A stretch of DNA of 64,000 bases from Triplophysa rosa. Taxonomy: Eukaryota; Chordata; Actinopteri; Cypriniformes; Nemacheilidae. Position 1 is the stretch's first letter; every line of letters starts with the position of its first letter. Below, one piece after another: positions 1-60,070 of this stretch. The position numbers were made by a program, and so were the translations under genes. The notes below the pieces were generated by a model. It saw nothing but the letters and a program-made list of their open reading frames with translations. It ran no database searches and was not told the origin of the DNA. Location: positions 5,925,949-5,989,948 of the forward strand of contig NC_079913.1 in NCBI RefSeq assembly GCF_024868665.1, written 5' to 3'.

Positions 1-249
1 AATACAAAAAATGGGATATTGACTTTGTGATCCATTTTATGGAAGCCCTTTCATCGGCTTCAGAAATGGATGCTGCACCTACCGCTACAAATCATTTCAC
101 AGGCCGGCAGCAGAGGTAAACCCTATGGCCTGGACCCACAATGCCTTTCAGCAAACCAAATGTCATGTGTAAATGAATTATAGAAGTGAACTCTGTTGTG
201 TTTGTGTGTGCGTGGTGTATTTTAGGAATTCACTCACCAACAGCTTCAA

Positions 250-330
250 TGGTATAGTGAGTAAGACGCGTGACTAGTAATTTTGACACTATTGCGATGC
301 AGGTTCGAATCCACCTTTCGCTTGTCTATC
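250..330 (+). repeat. tRNA-like SINE head
   Basis: A box A-like stretch (TATAGTGAGTAAGACGC) is followed by a B box (GGTTCGAATCC), as in a tRNA-derived SINE promoter. The cloverleaf arms do not pair well, so it is a decayed retroposon and not a tRNA gene. Confidence 0.55.
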
Positions 331-525
331 ACATCTTAAATCACGCAGGCATTTATTTTCAACAAAATGTTTTAAATAATAAAGTGCATGGAAGGTTAGG
401 GGTAGTAGTGAGGTCTTTAATGTCGGCAAATGCTAATAAATTGGCAATTGTTGATTTTTATTTTAACAGTCACATAACAATCTCATCTGCCCAATAATAT
501 TTGTTACGTTATCTGTGAATATATG

Positions 526-674
526 GCCTTCCGGTAGCTCAGTGGTTATGAGTATGGCGCTAGCAACGCCAAGGTCATGGGTTCGATCCCAGGGATTGCA
601 CATACTAAAAAACTAAATGTATAGTATAGTGCAATGTAAGTCGCTAGCGTCTGCCAAATGCATAAATGTAAATA
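526..674 (+). mobile_element. tRNA-derived SINE, nearly complete
   Basis: The head reads GGTAGCTCAGTGGTTATGAG with B box GGTTCGATCCC. The tail reads AATGTAAGTCGCTAGCGTCT then GCCAAATGCATAAATGTAAA. The same head and tail occur at 35841-35994 on the same strand and at 27391-27549 on the other strand. Confidence 0.85.
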
Positions 675-743
675 TATTTAGATGTTGTTATGACAACATC
701 TGGCTGTGGGTTTGAAGCGATTGTCCCACACAGTATAAATGAC

Positions 744-850
744 AGATGGTTTAGGCCCGATTAAAATTTTGCGTCTTTGCCACACGCATATTGGTTATTT
801 TAAATGTAGATGCGCGGCAGGCACGCGCAAATAGGGGGCGACGCGGTCGC
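744..850. mobile_element. truncated CpG-rich MITE
   Basis: TAGGCCCGATTAAAATTTTG, the TATTTTAAATGTAGATGCGCG segment and AAATAGGGGGCGACGCG resemble, in reverse, parts of the CpG-rich element at 48654-48901. The other terminal arm is not recognisable. Confidence 0.5.
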
Positions 851-1963
851 GACACGCACATTTTTCTAGGCACAATAGGAACAATAATAGTTTTTATTTA
901 ATGTTTCAAAAACAGATGACGAAATAGAAGCAAAAGTTAGAGACTGCAGGTTCAAAACAACACCAAAATAATGCATAACATTTTTACACCATCTAAACAG
1001 TAGAAGCTACCGTATAACATCACCGAAACCTACTTTTATTTATAAAGCGGTTCATAAAATATTTCCTCATAACACTCAACATCTATTAAAAGCTTAACCT
1101 CACCATTTGGCACGTCTACCTTAAGAGGAAATGTGCTAAAGAGAAGACGACTAGAGGAAAACTCAAAGACCCTCAGGGCAATACTAATGAAGGGCTGATA
1201 TCTGCCAGATCATAACATTAACTTTCCCACTTTACAGCAGGCTATGTTTGTGTGTGCGTACATTTGTACACGCAGACCGTCTGTGCTGGGGGTCTGGGAA
1301 TGTTCGTTAACACGAGGTCGGCTCATTACGCCTTTGTTTTTCAGACGATGGACTAATGGAGAGTTCGGAGGGAAATTACCCCATTTAGCACGCAAGTCAG
1401 GGCCCTCGCTCATTCTGCTGATGGTGCCCTTGATGATTTGTTGTCACAGCTCTAAAAAAAAAGCGTGTGCACAAAACGAATGTCAACCCTAATGTTCTCA
1501 GCGAGAAAGATCTAAACGATCTTTTTAGCTTTGAGCAAACAAGCATGAGGTCTTTTCTGCGCTTAGACACGCAAGGAGCCGTTCTATGGATGCGATGTAT
1601 GAAATATAAATGTGACATAAAAGGCACTGCGGTTATTTTTTGTTGTATACATACGAAGCTTCTGAAGAGGACAATGGTGCAGAGGATTGTGGGTAAATGG
1701 TTTTGAAAGGTTCACAGTGGTTCTCAAAGGCAGGGTGAAGGCTACGAGGGATTCTAATCAGATAATTGAACCAAATGAGCATTAAATTGGGGCGATTAAA
1801 CACAATTTTCCTCTACGTGCACAATGTTAAGTGTGAAAGATGAGAGCGTGGATACGAGGGAAGCTCTGTATGTTGTTCAATCTCTCTAGGAGAAGTGACG
1901 GGTTTGTTAGACGGTTAGGTGGGGATAATGGTGACAACTTCATGCCACGTCAAACCATCCCTT

Positions 1964-2188
1964 TTAAAGGGATAGCTCACCTAAAAATGAAAATATTTTT
2001 TATCATTTACTCATCTTCGCGTCATTCCAAACCTGTATGACTTTTTCTGCAGAGCACAAAATTTTGAAGGATGATGGTAAGCAAACAACATTGGCCCCCT
2101 TGACTTCCATTGTACGGACACAATACCGCAGAAACATTTTTCAAAATACCTTCTCTTGCGTTCCACAGAAGAAAAAGTCACATAATGG
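1964..2188. mobile_element. TTAA foldback MITE (Angel-like), truncated
   Basis: It starts TTAAAGGGATAGCTCACC and contains CATTCCAAACCTGTATGAC, GGCCCCCTTGACTTCCATTG and the mirrored half up to AGAAGAAAAAGTCACATAATG. The right terminus is missing. The name Angel is from memory of zebrafish MITEs. Confidence 0.8.
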
Positions 2189-2365
2189 CTTTGGAGGACT
2201 CATCTTTCACAAAAACAAAGTTCTCATCTGTGTATTGTGCTTTAGGAATTCATAGCCAAGAACACTTCAATGCTTTCTCTCACCCTGTCCTTACTTTGTC
2301 CTTGGTACATCTACTTGAAACCAGATTATATCAGAGCAAGGTAATCAGCCGAGTTTTTATAGTTA

Positions 2366-49120
<46,755 letters not shown>

Positions 49121-50275
49121 CTGCAAAACACAAGAAAACCAAAAGAAATTTGACAACCACACACAAACAAACACATACTCCAACTCAACCTTGATTCGTT
49201 AGCAAAAGCTCCTCCTTATTAATCACACGCAAGCATCACGATGGCGTTCTTTACGTAGGTTGATAGCTGTAAAGTACACTCGGCTATCAAAGAGTTCAAC
49301 ACACTCAAAGGGATGTAGCCTTCGACACAACAAAACACACACAAAAAAACAGTCAGAGCAGAAGCCGTTAGCTTTTCACACCCACGGGTAAACATAATAA
49401 AGACACACACAGTCTCTCTCAACACATCACGATCCCCAGCCACTCCTAAATGTCGTACAGTGAGCAGTGTCCTTCCATCTGTGATTTACAGAACGTGAGG
49501 AGCTCAAGCTGCGGTTGCTCGATTTGGCCTTGCATGTGCTCAGATTCAGAGCAGTGGAACACAGAGCGAGACAGCGGGAGTCCCATCATAATGGAACAAC
49601 AGGTCTCAGACACCGAGCACGGTTTACTTTGACTGCAGGAGCAAAGCGCAGCAAGACTCAAGCACAATTCACATAGAAGTGGAGATGTAAGTACTGTGCG
49701 CCTCTACTCTAAGAGACAGAAACCTGTATGACTTCATTTATGAAGATTAGATGGGAAACAATCTCTGAACACCGCATAAATCAATAATGGTGTTCATAGT
49801 TATGGTTGGGGATCTGAACAAACCCCCAACCGCAAGTAGTGCACTTTGGGCACATTAGTGCGTGAAACAATCAATCAAATCATGCAGATTGTTGAGGAGA
49901 GGTGCTAATACTTCTCTGGGGTAAATCGTCAGACTTCTTGTTTTCCCTGGCGGACGATAAAACAGGAAATAAAAAATATCACATAGACTTAGTGTACATT
50001 GAAGGACGTACATGAGGCATATCGAGGGACTATTATTGGAGACTTTGGGGGGATTGAACTGGGATGGTAATGAACAGTCTAGCCTAGCAACCACTCAGTA
50101 CAACCTAGAAACTTGTTAGCAATGCGCAAAAAACGCCCCCATGACTAGGGGTCATGACGTACGATACACAATTCAGGATTACAATAATATGATGATATTT
50201 AATCTGAAATTTAAATAAAAGCTTTTTAAAAAAAACATTTGTTCAAGGTTTAATTGTCATTTTTGTATATAAACT

Positions 50276-50345
50276 AGGCAAGGCAAGTTTATTTATATAG
50301 CACATTTCATACACAAAGATAATTCAAAGTGCTTTACATGAAAAA
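50276..50345 (+). repeat. Second copy of the GGCAAGGCAAGTTTATTTAT repeat
   Basis: The head matches 47724-47800 with few changes. An A-rich, degenerate tail follows to about 50580. Confidence 0.7.
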
Positions 50346-52860
50346 AGGATTAACAAAAAAATTAAATTACAATAAAAACGAAAGCAAAACGATTTGAAAT
50401 GTGCAATAAAACAAAGAACATTGAAATAAAATTGTGATTTCAGAATTTAAATGACAATAAAAAGGAAAATGTTTTTTTTCATTAATAACAATTATAAATG
50501 TCTATCAATGAAAAATAACATTTTAACAAAATTAAAATTAAGAAAGAAATTAAAAATAATACAAAAAAATTAAAACATTATATATGTTGACACGGGTCAC
50601 ATGGTGGAAGCTCGACCAAAAGAATTCAACAGTAAGCATACCAAAAACAATCGCCATAGCTCTACCATAGGCTACATATCTTACATTATTTATATCATGA
50701 TGTCATAGCAAAGCCCAGACATCAACCTGCAACGACTTTGCACGGCCAAGTGCTACTTAAAATTTCTTTAAAAACTGTCGTCTGTTTTATGTTGCTGGCA
50801 GAAATGCAAAGCAATGCAATTAAAGCAATGCAATCATTGTAACTACCAGTAATGAACCAAACTCAAAACAACACGTTCTGTATATTATTAACCACATTAC
50901 AATGCTAAAATTCAACGCTCATAAATAGAGTAAATCAAAAGTAATTGTTATCCAGATGTGATAACTTTATCATCGATGGACTTTATCATAGCAGTGGGTT
51001 TGTGGGATTGTTATTTCTCAGCACTATCAATTACGTGTCTGGACTACAGTACCCGTATGGAAATTAGCTGCGGATTATTTCATGCATAATAACTACCTGT
51101 GTTGCTCCAGGGAAAATCTGCCTGTAATAAATGTACTGTAAGTTAATTAAAAATTGCACCCATAGTCATGTGATAATAAAACAAATCTGTTCTATTTTAA
51201 TGAGCAAATGCACACTTTCCATCTTCGTGACTTTCAAAAGGACGGTGGGAGGCAGGCCAGCAATACAACAAAAACTGGTGAAACATCTATTGTAATATGA
51301 TTAAATATTTACGGCGCATATTGTGTTTGTAAAAAATGTTATTTCATCAGAAAAAAGGATTACTCCTGGTGTAAATACATCATGTAGCAGCAGGGGTTAA
51401 TAAGGTCACGCTCGACTGACAACCCCGAACCGCCTTGTGGGAGGAATATAAAATGAGACAGATATATAATCCACTATATTGACAGTTCTGGTCTTACTAG
51501 AAATTAAAGCGGCTGATGGGTAATTTAGTCTTTATCATCAGTCAAGCTCAGTTTGACTGTGTGGTCAGTGGGTTGGGTACAAATCATTGAACTTAATGGA
51601 AACAACTGCTTTAAATCCCGCACCAAAGGCAGAAAAGCTCAGCTTCAGCCGGTATTAAAAATACCATCTCGTTAATAAATCATATCTCAGCGAGAGCTGC
51701 TCGTGAAAAGAGGGAAGGTCAAAATGAACAGGAACTCTTCTGAAGACTACAGGAGGTGACAAAAACGTATTTTCCATTTTCTTCTCCAGTCAGTTAAGGA
51801 GCTAAAAAGAGCTGTGACATTTCTGGGTGTCAAATCACAAACACCAAATTACAGAACGAATGACTGCAATATTTGTTATAGCTGTGATGTTGTGTGAAAT
51901 TAAAGCACAATAAGAGTCCTTTTATTCATGTGAGGGAGATGATGGAGAAGAATTGCAGTAAATTTAAATTATAGCTAAAAATGTATTTCATATAATGAAA
52001 AATCAATACACTGAAGTACAAAAGTCTGATATCGTATAAAAATCTGGGAATTAAAATGCAATTTTTGCTACAGAAGCAACATTATGATTGTATATGAATG
52101 CTAACGTCTGCATAGCAATATCTCAATATAAATAATACAGTGATGTACCAAATATAAACCTGACATAGCGTCCTGCAGTAGACATGCATGGCATGCAGCA
52201 ACCATCAAACTGTAATAAGATATTTTTGATAGTCTTTACATAAACAACAACACAATTTTTTTTTATTGAGGACAAATGCATTGACTGGCACTATTTTACA
52301 GTATGTGAAAGATGATGGCCGCTTGTAATGTATCTCCACAGGAAAAAAGGCCAGACAGACTCATTTCAAATGCATAGAACTGTAAATCCACAGTTTCTGT
52401 GAACCGCTCTGTAGACGTCACACTTTGAGCCAGCAGTCTCCTCTCAGAGCGTGTCTGATGTCTGTGACATGACTGTACAACAAAGATTGAGCTCATGAAT
52501 ATCAACTGACTCTTGCTGGCTTTTCATCTTTCACTATCGTCATTGATTTTGCTTAATGTTCTTTTTTGGGTAGTTTTAGCTTGGCTTTTTTTCATTACAC
52601 TGTATATTTTAAACATTAATACACAGATAGAGGCTGTAAAAAGAGCCGGCGAGAACGATGTCAAAACTGAAATTCAGCATCAAGTTGTAATTAGATATAC
52701 AATGTTCAAAATCAAAAACAACAAAAATGTCAACAATGTATTCATTGGCTATTTCACTTCATAAATGCCTTCAGAAATCACAGTTTATAACGCTTTTGAC
52801 GATAGGCAGAATACACAAAGTACCCAAATGTAATGGTTGCCTAATTAAAATGTTAGATGC

Positions 52861-53150
52861 ACAGTGAACCAGAAACACGTCACATTTTTTGTTCATCTCA
52901 AAAAAAATCTGTCATCTTTTATTCACCCGCATGTTATTCAAAATCTGTATGTGACTAACACAAAAGAAGATAATTTGAGAAATGTCACAGTGGTTTTGTG
53001 TCCATACAATGGAAGTCAATGGGGGCCAATGTTGTTTGGTTACCAACGTTCTTCAAAATATCTTGAGTTCTGCAGACGTCTTACAGGTTTGGAATGGCAT
53101 GAGGGAGAGTAAATAAAATATTTTTCTTTTTTTGGGTGAACTATTCTTCC
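52861..53150. mobile_element. TTAA foldback MITE, left end decayed
   Basis: It contains GTCATCTTTTATTCACCCGC, TGGTTTTGTGTCCATACAAT, GGAAGTCAATGGGGGCCAAT and GTTTGGTTACCAACGTTCTT. The right end is GGGTGAACTATTCTTCC without the TTAA. Confidence 0.8.
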
Positions 53151-53771
53151 ATGCAATCCCCAAAATATTGTACCAGAAATGTGGTTTTAACGCGAGCCAT
53201 CTGAGGTAAACTACATGAGCCATTACATCTAGCCATTTAGAGCGAGCAGGTGACGTTCTGAACAGCAGAAGGGTCAGTAAATGGATTACTGGCACATCCA
53301 GGAACAAGATTTCCCTGAATTTGTCACAGGTTCTGAGCTAAAGGCATCACGAGATGAGATTACTGAAATAATCTTCCCATCACATCATCCGATTCAAACG
53401 TGCCTGCCGATATTTCGATTTCCAAAATCAACATGGGCGAGCGCACGGGAGCAGATTTATTTGTTTTCATGTGGAGAAAAACAAGAATAATCTATCAGCG
53501 ATGCGCAGGAGGCTCCTGCATGAGAAAGTTTCAAAGCTTTTCACGGCCGTCTGTTACGCAAAGTGAAAACCAGCATGTGGGTTGTTTTTCATACGCTCGC
53601 CCCAAGGCTTCGCTACCTCATCAGAGTGCGTCACTGTGAATGAAGACAGAGATGTTGTTTCAATTATTCATTGCAAAAGAAAATGCTTTTTATCAACCTC
53701 GCTTTCTGTCGTGGATTTCTTTGGTCTCGGCAGTCTTTGGTTCAAAACCGACAAATCGATTCTGGTGCCTG

Positions 53772-53776
<5 letters not shown>

Positions 53777-53865
<89 letters not shown>
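53777..53865. repeat. (GA)n microsatellite, about 44 units
   Basis: This is an uninterrupted GA run of 89 bp. All four long open frames here are repeats of Glu-Arg, Arg-Glu or Ser-Leu and are artefacts. Confidence 0.97.
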
Positions 53866-53867
<2 letters not shown>

Positions 53868-56691
53868 TGCATACGTCACCATCACACAAAGAATAAGTGC
53901 CACCCTCACCACTTGTTATTGTGATCACAACACAAACACAAAAATAATGAGAACGCACACGCAACAAGGAACTAAATGTATAGCACCAGAACTGCACGAT
54001 TTTCTCTGCTGTCACAAATTATACTCCAGAGATGTGAGCGATTGTTGTTTGTTGTGTTATATAGACTTTTGACAATTTAACGTGTGGTTTCTCCTTCAGT
54101 GCCCTCGAAGAGCCACGTCTGCATGCAAATTATCAGCCTCCTAATAAAAGCTTTAATTTGCGGTGCTTACAAAGAAAAACATCACTATTACTCATTGCAC
54201 ATAAGTAACACAACAAAGTCCTAATGGCAAGTGTTAAAAACACATTTTTGATGAAACAAATGAAAATTGTTTGCATTGAAAATATTTAGAGCTTAGAATA
54301 TCAAGAAGAGAGATGTGGGATGTTTTCTGGTTTAAGAAAACCACTTAGCAACCACCCAGAGCACCCTAGCAACGCTTAAGCAATTGCCTCGGAAGCAACT
54401 GCATATTGTAGCCAATCACAAAAATATGCTCAGCACACATTAGCAAACACATTATACCCTGGAAAGCATTTACAACACACTGTACGGCACAATTGGCACT
54501 GTAACTCTTATTTTATTCTGAAAATATGCAAATCTAGTTGGAGTTTCTATATACAGATTTGACAGCAGAGGCGAGAGGTTTCTTGAGATCAAATCACACA
54601 TCACAAGCTCACCTAGCCAACCAATCAGGTGCCTCATCGTTGTCTCTTAGATAACTTATGCATTATTATGCAGACGGCTGACATTGTGTCAAACCAGACC
54701 GAATATCTGAATAATAAGATACTTTAATGCCTGTCTGGTTCTGGAGACATGGAATCAGATAATGAAATTGGGCAAAGGCCATTGGTAAAAATAGAGATTT
54801 CAATTAAAAACGCACAAGCTAACCCCAATTTCACATTAAACATGTTCTATCATACCAAAACTTCATCCCCATTCAAAAATATTTAGCAGTTTAGCGAAAA
54901 CAAAGCCGCATAGCGGGGCGATAATTAACCGTATTAGGCAAAGCCTATTTAGAGCATTCAATCTCTCGCTCACTCCTATCCCATGCGCTACTCACCAGCG
55001 TCGCCGCGGAAAGCCCTGCTGATGCCACACAGAAATGCCATGCCTTCTACAGCACCCAGAGGTCACACGAAAAACAACTCACACACAGGAAACCATAACA
55101 AGCACCGTCGGAGATCTGCTTCAGCCTCACCAGCTGTCTGGCATCTGTTTTCCGCATAGTTCCTGGCCCCGTTTCCCCTCACATACATAAATCCGTCAGT
55201 ACATTCTCACACACACAACCTTGGCGAAGCGAGATGTTGTTCTGATAAGTGCTCCGGTTGATTGTAAGGCAGTGGGCGTTCTGAAAGTGGCGATGGCCGG
55301 ATTTTACTTTTATTCATCCTTCATTCAAAGAAAAAACCCCAGGGTATTTGTGCACTCTAGAAGAGAGATGACAATGTCAAAAGTTGACAGTGAAGAAAAG
55401 ATCAATGTGGCCCAACAGCCAGAAAGACAATCCAGGTTGGTCGATGCAGACACGGGTGGCAATGAATAAATGAACACAATCTTGGAGTTAAGACGCCGTG
55501 CATTAGCCTGGGCAGAAGAAACACATTTTTGGTCTTACAGCATGAGGAAAATGAAAGAGAAGGAAGGTTTCTGTGTGTGTCCATATGTCCGAAAGAGAGA
55601 GGCTGTCATTCTGTCAGGTCACAGTAAGCTCGCTCATGCATGCCTGTACACTCATTTGGGGAGCTGAAGACATGACATGAAGGTACAGCAACACTTCCTA
55701 AAAAAAAACGTGTAAAAACTGGACGTTCTGCAGGCCTTGTGGAGTTTTTCTGTGCATGGTAGACAAACTAATTTGCGACACAAATGATGACAAGTATTCT
55801 ACGTATATAATTTATATTGTATGTTTTGTATTTCTATTTTGTATAACATTTATAACCTGTAACTGTTATCTCACTTCTCATTTCTTTGCGATTCATTTAA
55901 TTTCTAACATTAAGCTTTCTAGTATAAGAGGAAATCTATATTTCTTCATACTGGGGGTGTTGGATAAGATTCCCTACATCTCGACAGGTGGAAAAACCTG
56001 CTCTAGATGAATCATAGTAAAAACAAAAGCACATCAAAACACCCTTTTATTTTTCATTTCAAGTGTGCTCAGTAAGAATCACAGTATTTTAAGGCCACAT
56101 TAAACATAGACAACCATGCTGCTACCCTCTAGCGAGATAGAAGGAGTGGCTTTATGATTTTTTAGCAATGATCTCAGACTATTTAAAGTGGGTTGACACA
56201 AGCCCACCCACTCGGGGCAGGAGAGTGGAACTACATCATACATAAAGGGAGCAACACTCCCAGCAGCCTCTTGGGTACGGCGGAGGAGCGTCTGCCCGCA
56301 TTCACCGCTGAGTGGAGAGGCAGGACGTCCTGAGAATAAAAGCCCTTAAATTTTAACCAGAGTGACCTGAGCAGTCAGTTCATGTCATACTCGACCCCTG
56401 GTGGTTTTTGTGAGGTGGAAGTGTGAGGGGGTGCATTTCAGAAAGGAGATAAGAGAGAGAGAGAAAAGACAAAAAATGAACCGAGATCTTTTGATTTGGT
56501 CTAAGGGAGTCAAAGCCACCCTCAGTTTCTCAAAGTGCAAGCCCGGATCTGATTGGCTGGCTGCTACACACACAGAAAAGGGAGTACATCGTTTTTTATT
56601 AGTCTTCCTGTGTTTATAATGTACCAGTTACAACATGCAGAAGTATTACAGAATTTGGAAACTTTTGTGAAATAGTCTTGTTTGTGCCATG

Positions 56692-57174
56692 CGGTGTTGG
56701 GTTACTCTGAAAAAGTAATTAATTACTAGTTACTAATTACATATTCAATCGTGTAATTAGATTACTGTAGAAATTACTCTCTCCAAAAAGTATTTAGTTA
56801 CTTATTACTAATTACTTTCTATATCCTATATCAACCTTGATCAGTTATTCAAGGATAGGCATGAAAGGGCTCTTTTAATTCATTCAAATAAATAATATTA
56901 AACTACATAAAGTACTCTTATTAACTGACCAAAGTATAACAAATGTGAGAATTATACATTAAAGCACAGATTTTAAAGTTAAGACTTTGAATTTTGATGT
57001 CAATTCCACTATTACACACACCTATATTACACAAAATATTTAGTTTAATTACATCAAAAGTAACTAATTAAATTACAGAAAAAATAAGAGTAATCCCTTA
57101 CTTTACTTTTTCCAAGGGAAAAATAATTAAATTACAGTAACTAATTACTTAGTAACTAGTTACACCCAACACTG
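56692..57174. mobile_element. hAT-like MITE with perfect 8-bp target duplication
   Basis: The termini CGGTGTTGGGT and ACCCAACACTG are inverted repeats. GTGCCATG flanks it on both sides (56684-56691 and 57175-57182). The 483-bp interior is dense in TAATTAC/GTAACTA motifs in both orientations and has no coding capacity. Confidence 0.92.
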
Positions 57175-57489
57175 GTGCCATGGTACCTAACAGAAATCAT
57201 CAAGCAAAACTGCATCATTCTGCTTTGTTTGCAAACAAACTTCAGTCGTGTTGAAAGCTACAGTCATTAAAAGGATTTACAAGAGAACATAACAAGATCA
57301 ACTGACTTACGGTAAGTGATAGTTAATGAGTCCAGCAGGAGTACTGGGCTTTTAACAAACAGCCAGTAATTCAACGTAATGTAGCTGGTCACTGACATGG
57401 TGATAAACACACTGAAAGGACTTCATTAAAATTACGTGAAGGAAAACAATCAAGCACAAAGCAGAATAAACAGACAAAATTATTCCCCA

Positions 57490-57760
57490 GGTAAAGAAGT
57501 GCACTAAGTACACCATTTAATGTAAGTGCACTTCCATAATGTACTTGAAATGCTTTATTGTCACACATTAACTTTGTACTTAATATACTAAAAATAGTTT
57601 TTGAACTTCTATTCATGATGTCTCAAAATAGCACAGTTGAGTACACTTATAAGTTTATCTTAAAAAGTACTAAAAACTATTTTTTGGATATTTAGTGTAG
57701 GAAAATAGTGCACTTATAAGTGTACACTTAAGTGTATTACAGTGCATTTTTTAACAAGGG
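57490..57760. repeat. AT-rich repeat with AAGTGCACTT/AAGTACACTT motifs
   Basis: Motifs such as TAAGTGCACTTCC, GAGTACACTTATAAGT and AGTGCACTTATAAGTGTACA recur in both orientations, as in a degenerate foldback element. No clear ends. Confidence 0.5.
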
Positions 57761-59190
57761 TCGCGTACCGTACATACAAAAAGTATTTGATTTTCTAATT
57801 AAAAGAAACATTTTACAAAAAGATGTTACTGTAGGTGTTATACTATAAAACAACATACTTTGCAAAATTATTTTTTGCTGTCAAATTTGTAGGAACTGAC
57901 TTCATAAATCTACAAAAATGAATTAGAAAATGACTATTTAAAAACTTTTTTAAACATTGCATCGTTTGTTTACAACCAACTAGTTTTGCCTTAATCATCT
58001 TATTGAATTGAATTCAAACAATGTACAGTACTTGCAACTTTCCTACACTGTCATTATTTTAACTTGAACAAATTTGTCAGCAAATCTGTGAGATCAAGGT
58101 CAAGCCTGTTCGTTCCCTACACTGTCAACTTTCTGCAATAACATTCTAGCAAGTTCACTGCAGTACAAATGACATCATTTGGGTCCAGATAATGCTCTGA
58201 ACCGCTCAGCCATCAGGGCAGACCACCGGCACCAGGGCTATAACTCATCCTCGGACCCGCACCTGCTTCTGTTGTTCCACAGTGGATTCCTCTGGATGGG
58301 AAGCGTATGTAATCCTTCACCTCTGGGCTGGAGCTGCACCTGGTGGCTGTGGGCCTATTCAAACACTCATATTTCTCACCCTGACGACCCATCGGTGAGC
58401 TCATTAATGTTCACGCCCGACCCAAAGTGGCACATGATCTCATAGCAGGGTTCAGCTAGACGGCCACATACAGTAATTAGTAGACAGCCAGATGAAGATT
58501 ACAAAGATGATCTAAAGATAAATGAACAGGTGCTTGGTGACATGCAATTGCTCTGAGGTTTTAATTTGTACCTGCGATATTTCATGCTGCAATTAAGCGG
58601 AACTGACGTGGTGACAGAGCTCCAAACTGTGAAATGAGAAAATCAGTTTTGGGACTAAAATGCATGAGTCGCATTTTCTATAATTCTGTAAATCAAAAGT
58701 GAGAAAGAGAATCGGACCCCCGGGTTCACACAACAGAGTTTTTATTCATGGAGATTCCCAACGGTGTCGCTAACCATTTCAAGCAGAAAGCCCTTCGGCT
58801 GCTCGCCTCCCGTAGCTAAGTGGCTAACTCTTGAGATTGATTCAACCTTTCATTTCAGCCCACAATGTTTGGCCACCTTCTCTGTAGCTTATCTGCAGAA
58901 CAGGTGAGAGGTGCTTCAGCGTCTACCGAGGGCAGCCATTGAGGGTAATTGGCTGCGTGAAGTGTCTGCCAGGCGAGTACATTTAAACGCTAAAACTCAG
59001 ACTGCAAGACATCTTTGAAATTCATGAGAATCCAAATGAATCAATCTGATGAATGTGACTCTTTGACTTCCATAAAGGAAAAATGTAGTGGGACCTTTTT
59101 TTTTAGAAGATCAAAAGTGCTGCCATGCACTGTAATATTGCTTAACAATGGCATTATAAAAGTATATCATTTTTACGAGTTTCTCAAGAA

Positions 59191-59449
59191 TTAAAAATAC
59201 AAATTCTGTCATCATTTTTTCACTCTCATGTCGCTCAAACACATTTTGTTCACAACAAAAGAAGATATTTTGAGAAATGGGAAGTGGTTTTGTGTCCATA
59301 CAATGTAAGTCAATGGGGGACAATGTTGTTTGGTTACCAACGTTCTTCAAAATATCTTCTGCTATGTTCTGTAGAAGAAAGAAAGTCATACAGGTTCGTA
59401 ATGACAAGAGAGTGAAAAAATTTTTTTGGGGGGGGTGAAATATCCTTAA
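59191..59449. mobile_element. TTAA foldback MITE (Angel-like)
   Basis: The ends are TTAAAAATACAAATTCTGTC and GGTGAAATATCCTTAA. The centre reads GTGTCCATACAATGTAAGTC and GGTTACCAACGTTCTTCAAA. Confidence 0.83.
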
Positions 59450-59744
59450 ATGCACAATTCACACCACTATCTTGAATGTTTTTACCATCTTTAATGGAAT
59501 ATTTCACACAATAATTAAAACTGAAATTGTTTACTACCCTTGTGTATTGTTACGGTTTGTGGACAGAACCCTGACGCAGACAGCAGTGAAGGGGTTAACA
59601 CAAAATATTTATTAAAATGTAAAACAAAAACCCACTATGGGGGAACAAACACGATAACAAAAATACTTCTCAAAAGGGCAAACAAAAACTTCCCACTAGG
59701 GGGCAAAACAGGAACTAAAGCAAAAACAAACAAAACATGAAGGA

Positions 59745-59835
59745 CAAGGCAGGGACGAGGCAGGGCAAGGCAAGGTAAGGCAGGGACGAGGCAGGGCAAG
59801 GCAGGGCAAGGCAAGGCAAGGCAGGGCAGGAACAA
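59745..59835. repeat. GGCAAGGCAGGG-type minisatellite
   Basis: Short units (GGCAAGGCAAGG, GGCAGGGACGAGGCAGGG) repeat in a higher-order pattern. The long minus-strand Leu/Pro/Cys open frame is a product of this array. Confidence 0.85.
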
Positions 59836-59934
59836 GATATTCTAGACAGGGACTAAACACGAACGGGGTACGAAGAACGAACCGACAAGGGACAAAGAGA
59901 AACTGGGGCTACAAATAGGGAACACTAAAGAGGG

Positions 59935-60070
59935 AAGTTAACAAGGGGCAGGTGAGGAGAATCAAACACTAACGGGAAGATAACAAGGGGCAGGTGAGGG
60001 GAATGAAACACTAACGGGAAGATTACACGGGGCAGGTGAGGGGAATGAAATACTAATGGGACAATGACGG
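59935..60070. repeat. 48-bp minisatellite, about three copies
   Basis: Units of the form ACAAGGGGCAGGTGAGGGGA then ATGAAACACTAACGGGAAGA repeat at close to 48-bp spacing (about 59945, 59993, 60040). Confidence 0.85.

Noticed and set aside
53582..54072. Several 94-133 codon open frames with Glu-Arg or Ser-Leu runs
   Set aside because: All pass through the (GA)n microsatellite, which is open in every frame.
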